Shown piece by piece: positions 12,431 to 15,041 of a DNA stretch of 15,041 nucleotides. The notes under the pieces are model-generated. The model worked only from the letters and a program-made list of their open reading frames with translations, searched no databases and was not told where the DNA came from. This DNA comes from Sideroxydans sp. (lineage in GTDB: Bacteria; Pseudomonadota; Gammaproteobacteria; Burkholderiales; Gallionellaceae): the NCBI GenBank assembly GCA_030823965.1, contig JAVBYP010000070.1, positions 1 through 15,041 on the forward strand, read 5' to 3'. Every line of letters begins with the position of its first letter. The stretch's first letter is position 1. Both the position numbers and the translations under genes were made by a program.

Positions 12431-13186
12431 TTAATGCTTGGATTTTAACTGATACCACAGCATGCCTATCATCTCGTGGAAGTACCAGCGGCTATCAAGC
12501 AGCGCCTCCGCTCTTGGGATGAAGGTCAGCAAGTTCGTCTCATGACGTGTGGTGTAAGCCGTGGGTGCGGGTACGACTTGGAAACCTGCATTTTGGAATG
12601 CATGGACTGCGCGTGGCATGTGCCATGCGTGGGTGACGAGATAGATGCGGGTGATGCCCGCTTCTTTAAGCGTCACGCGGCTCATACGTGCATTCTCGAA
12701 TGTGTTGTCGGATTCGCCCTCGTCCCACTTTACGGGCACGTTGAATTCTTTTTCTAATACTTGGCGCATCTGTGCTGCTTCGGAAGCGCTATTGCCTAAT
12801 GGTTTGCCTCCTGTGACTAGGATGGGTTTGCCGGTCTCGCGGTGTAGTTTTGCGGCAAAGCGCAGACGTTCCAATGTCGCATGACTGATGGTGTCGCCGC
12901 CATATTCGGGGGCGTGGAAATAGGTGCCCCCACCCAAGACCACGATGGCATCGGCGAGCGGCTTCTGGGTGTCGGTGACGTAGGGTTCCCCCTCTAAACT
13001 GAGCATCAGTGCGTCCGAGATGTAGGGGGTTGAAAGTAGCCACAATCCAGCGAAGGCGAGGCTGGCGAGTGCGCGCGCGATCAGCGGGCGCTTGTGCCAC
13101 AGCCATAGCCCGATGCTTGCCACGATGAGTAGGTTCAGCGGCGGTAGCAAGAATGCGCTGATGAGATTGGTGATGAACCAAGACAT
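12431..13186 (-). CDS. YdcF/ElyC-like DUF218 membrane protein
   Basis: This 251-residue protein has two N-terminal membrane helices (about 5-30 and 35-53) followed by a periplasmic DUF218 domain. Family motifs are IVVLGGG at 81-87, VTGGKP at 124-129, SEA at 135-137, NTFENA at 161-166 and VTHAWHMPRA at 184-193. The N-terminal topology and length resemble E. coli ElyC (259 aa), which affects peptidoglycan and lipid-carrier homeostasis, more than the soluble YdcF. Orthology is likely but not certain, so no symbol is given. The ribosome site is weak. A TATGAT -10-like box on the minus strand (13214-13219) may drive it and the downstream yhfA-like gene. It is divergent from the hydrolase gene. Confidence 0.88.
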   Translation of the reverse strand: MSWFITNLISAFLLPPLNLLIVASIGLWLWHKRPLIARALASLAFAGLWLLSTPYISDALMLSLEGEPYVTDTQKPLADAIVVLGGGTYFHAPEYGGDTISHATLERLRFAAKLHRETGKPILVTGGKPLGNSASEAAQMRQVLEKEFNVPVKWDEGESDNTFENARMSRVTLKEAGITRIYLVTHAWHMPRAVHAFQNAGFQVVPAPTAYTTRHETNLLTFIPRAEALLDSRWYFHEMIGMLWYQLKSKH

Positions 13187-13266
13187 GGGATTGTCCGAGT
13201 AAAAAGGTTGCGCATCATAAGCCCGAAGAGTGCTTTAAAGCCATATCGCTACGGGTACAATGGGGC
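13187..13266. promoter_or_regulatory. Divergent promoter region, ElyC-like / hydrolase
   Basis: This 80-bp gap contains a minus-strand TATGAT (13214-13219, five of six matches to -10) and a 10-bp palindrome GCTTTAAAGC (13232-13241). A plus-strand TTTAAA-16 bp-TACAAT pair lies at 13234-13261. The plus-strand pair would start transcription at about the hydrolase ATG, implying a nearly leaderless mRNA, so it may not be the real promoter. Confidence 0.35.
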
Positions 13267-14421
13267 ATGAACATGTTCAAAAAAATCCAAAGGGGGTTAA
13301 GGCATCAGTCTTCAGGGCATCATGTGCACTCGCCCGATGCAAGGCTGTCTTTTGCAGAGTATGTGGCGCAGACACGAGCGATGCTGGAGCAGGCGCGCGC
13401 TGGGGTGAATGATGTTGAGCGGGTCGTCGAAGGTAATGCGCCTTTCGAGTCATATCCAGCGGGCGACTTTGAGCGTGGACAGGACAAGCGCTATAAGCGC
13501 GGTGTTTTGCTCACGCATGGACTGTCAGATTCTCCTTACCATATGCGACATCTGGCGGCGTTCTTTCAACGCAACGGCTTTCGTGTGATGGCGGTTCTGT
13601 TGCCGGGACACGGTACGCAGCCTGGCGATCTATTGGACTTGAGTTGGAAAGATTGGGCGAAGACGGTGGCGTATGGCGTGGATAGGCTGTCTGAAGAAGT
13701 TGAGGAAGTCTATTTGGCCGGGTTCTCTGCAGGGGCAGCATTGAGCTTGCATCACGCTGCGCTCGACAAGCGAGTACGCGGGTTGTTCTTGTTCTCGCCC
13801 GCACTTGAGATCACTTCGCGTGCAAAGTGGGCGCGCCTACATAAGCTCTATAGCTGGCTGGTCCCCGCTGCTGCGTGGGTGAGCGTGATGCCTGATCAAG
13901 ATATCTACAAGTACGAATCCTTCTGCAAGAACGCCGCCGCTCAGATGTATGCGCTGACCAAGGCCTTACCCCAAAACGACATCCATATCCCCGTATTCAT
14001 TGCGGCTAGTGCGGATGATGCTACGGTTCATTCGAATGCCACGCTGCGCTTCATTCATCGTGCGCAGCATCCTGCGAGCACCTTGGTGTGGTATTCAACA
14101 AAGCAGATGTCGCAGCGCAAAGTCGAGTGGGTGGATAGCGCGATACCAGAGCGAAGGATATTGAGCAGTGCACACACTGCGGTCGTCATGCCGCCGGAGG
14201 ATGAACATTATGGTGCGGAGGGCGAGTATAAGAATTGCCTGCACTATCACGGCAGTGAAGAAGAACGTTACGTCATGTGTTTGAAAGCCAAACAGGATGT
14301 CAGCTTGGGTGAAGTTAACGAGCACAACTTGCAACATGGATTGCTACGCCGTCTGACTTTCAATCCACACTTCGCCAAGATGGAAGCGTCCATGCAGAGA
14401 TTCCTCAAGGAGATCAGTTGA
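13267..14421 (+). CDS. Alpha/beta hydrolase (lysophospholipase/monoacylglycerol lipase-like)
   Basis: This 384-residue hydrolase has no signal peptide. The core shows the oxyanion segment THGLSDSP at 83-90, a GHG at 114-116, the nucleophile elbow GFSAG with Ser154, an acid in ASADDATV (Asp250 or Asp251) and the likely catalytic His303 in SSAHTAVV. The insert between the strands, rich in Trp/Tyr around 185-225, forms a lid-like cap. Such proteins cleave acyl esters of lysophospholipids or monoacylglycerols, but the substrate is not determined by sequence. The C-terminal 80 residues (Cys324, Cys338) are an extension beyond the usual fold. Two starts are possible, 13267 and 13273 (MNMFKK); the GGGG at 13262-13265 better suits the second. 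The stop overlaps the next gene's ATG, so translation is probably coupled. Confidence 0.88.
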   Translation: MNMFKKIQRGLRHQSSGHHVHSPDARLSFAEYVAQTRAMLEQARAGVNDVERVVEGNAPFESYPAGDFERGQDKRYKRGVLLTHGLSDSPYHMRHLAAFFQRNGFRVMAVLLPGHGTQPGDLLDLSWKDWAKTVAYGVDRLSEEVEEVYLAGFSAGAALSLHHAALDKRVRGLFLFSPALEITSRAKWARLHKLYSWLVPAAAWVSVMPDQDIYKYESFCKNAAAQMYALTKALPQNDIHIPVFIAASADDATVHSNATLRFIHRAQHPASTLVWYSTKQMSQRKVEWVDSAIPERRILSSAHTAVVMPPEDEHYGAEGEYKNCLHYHGSEEERYVMCLKAKQDVSLGEVNEHNLQHGLLRRLTFNPHFAKMEASMQRFLKEIS

Positions 14422-15041
14422 TGCGTACCCAGATATTCGCTCATCGCGGGGCGAACAAAGAGGCGGCGGAGAACACGCGTACCGCATTCGATAAAGCCTT
14501 GCGCTACGCCATCGACGGCATCGAGACCGACATCCAGCTGTCGCGTGATGAAGTGGCGGTGTTGTGGCATGACGATGATCTAGAGAAACTCGGCTTGCCC
14601 GACAAGCGTATCGATGATCTCGATCGTGCGCAGTTGCAGGCGATGGATTTTGCCGCGCACTTCGCGGGCGCAGATAAAGAAGGCGTGATGTTGCTAGACG
14701 ATTTTGTCGCCAGCTATCGCGCGCGTTGCCGCTTGTTGTTGGAGATAAAGCGTTATCCCGGTGAGTCGGATGCGCGTCAGCACATCAAAGTGCGCGAGAC
14801 CTTGGCGCTGGCAGGTACGCCGGATGCGTCACATATCCTGGCTTCATCTTTCGATCTAGATAGTTTGCTCTTCGCGCGCCACGTCGCGCCGCAGTTCCCG
14901 TTGGTCTTCAATTTAGAGCCGGAGCACGATGCAGCTTTTGCGGCGCGTGTGTTGGACGAGCATGCGTTCTTGCATGGCCTGTGTGTACATATCTCGACCT
15001 TGGATGCGGTGATGATGAGTGTGGTGCGCGGGCGTGGAAAA
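14421..15041 (+). CDS. Glycerophosphodiester phosphodiesterase (C-terminus cut by window edge)
   Basis: The open frame of 207 codons runs to the window edge without a stop. It begins MRTQIFAHRGANKEAAENT, the classic GDPD start with catalytic His8 and Arg9 and metal ligand region. DGIETDIQLS (Glu35, Asp37) and HDDDL with His50 follow, then LLLEIKRYP, where the Glu and Lys are the later metal/substrate residues. It hydrolyses glycerophosphodiesters to glycerol-3-phosphate and an alcohol. There is no signal peptide, so it is cytosolic and of the UgpQ type, not the periplasmic GlpQ type. Its ATG shares one base with the hydrolase stop (TGATG), and AAGGAG at 14407-14412 is the ribosome site. The pairing fits stepwise lipid deacylation then head-group release, which is inference. 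Perhaps 30-50 residues are missing. Confidence 0.93.
   Translation, partial: MRTQIFAHRGANKEAAENTRTAFDKALRYAIDGIETDIQLSRDEVAVLWHDDDLEKLGLPDKRIDDLDRAQLQAMDFAAHFAGADKEGVMLLDDFVASYRARCRLLLEIKRYPGESDARQHIKVRETLALAGTPDASHILASSFDLDSLLFARHVAPQFPLVFNLEPEHDAAFAARVLDEHAFLHGLCVHISTLDAVMMSVVRGRGK

Overview
The window is an ordinary, gene-dense stretch of a betaproteobacterial chromosome. Four things support this placement: a di-iron Coq7-type ubiquinone hydroxylase, a dihydrolipoyl dehydrogenase with its own N-terminal lipoyl domain, a Bordetella/Neisseria-type general porin, and GC-rich double-hairpin intergenic repeats. The lineage may be Nitrosomonadales/Gallionellaceae-like, but that is only a guess from overall feel. 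I see no prophage, transposase, integron, CRISPR array, tRNA or rRNA.

Layout. (1) 1-270: 5' end of thyA (minus), cut by the window edge and divergent from an M17 leucyl-aminopeptidase-family gene (320-1759, plus). (2) 1883-4357: a secreted DUF3015 protein followed, after a strong terminator, by a DUF4105 (Lnb_N-type) protein with a C-terminal beta-barrel-like region. This is the least understood pair here. (3) 4441-8800, all minus and tightly spaced: proA, lpdA, a DUF4197 lipoprotein and a YqaA-like membrane protein, in transcription order. Hairpin repeats fill the gaps around the last two. (4) 9007-9801: a trpC with no trpD/trpG beside it, preceded by a leader rich in inverted repeats. (5) 9802-11146: a 247-bp control region with a near-consensus FNR-type box, then a porin gene with a perfect terminator. 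(6) 11329-11955: coq7 (plus), convergent with an elyC-like/yhfA pair (13186 to 11995, minus). (7) 13267 to the end: an alpha/beta hydrolase whose stop overlaps the start of a glycerophosphodiester phosphodiesterase, which runs off the window.

How they fit together. Most genes are housekeeping: dTMP synthesis, proline and tryptophan synthesis, 2-oxoacid dehydrogenase E3 and ubiquinone. A second theme is the cell envelope: DUF3015, DUF4105-barrel, DUF4197 lipoprotein, YqaA, porin, ElyC-like, and lipid hydrolase plus GDPD. The points most worth a second look are the FNR-type box with class II spacing upstream of the porin; two 68-bp double-hairpin repeats with compensatory base changes; a 13-codon ORF with two Trp codons between trpC and the porin; and the DUF3015-DUF4105 pair. 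I did not find convincing evidence of a wholly new system.
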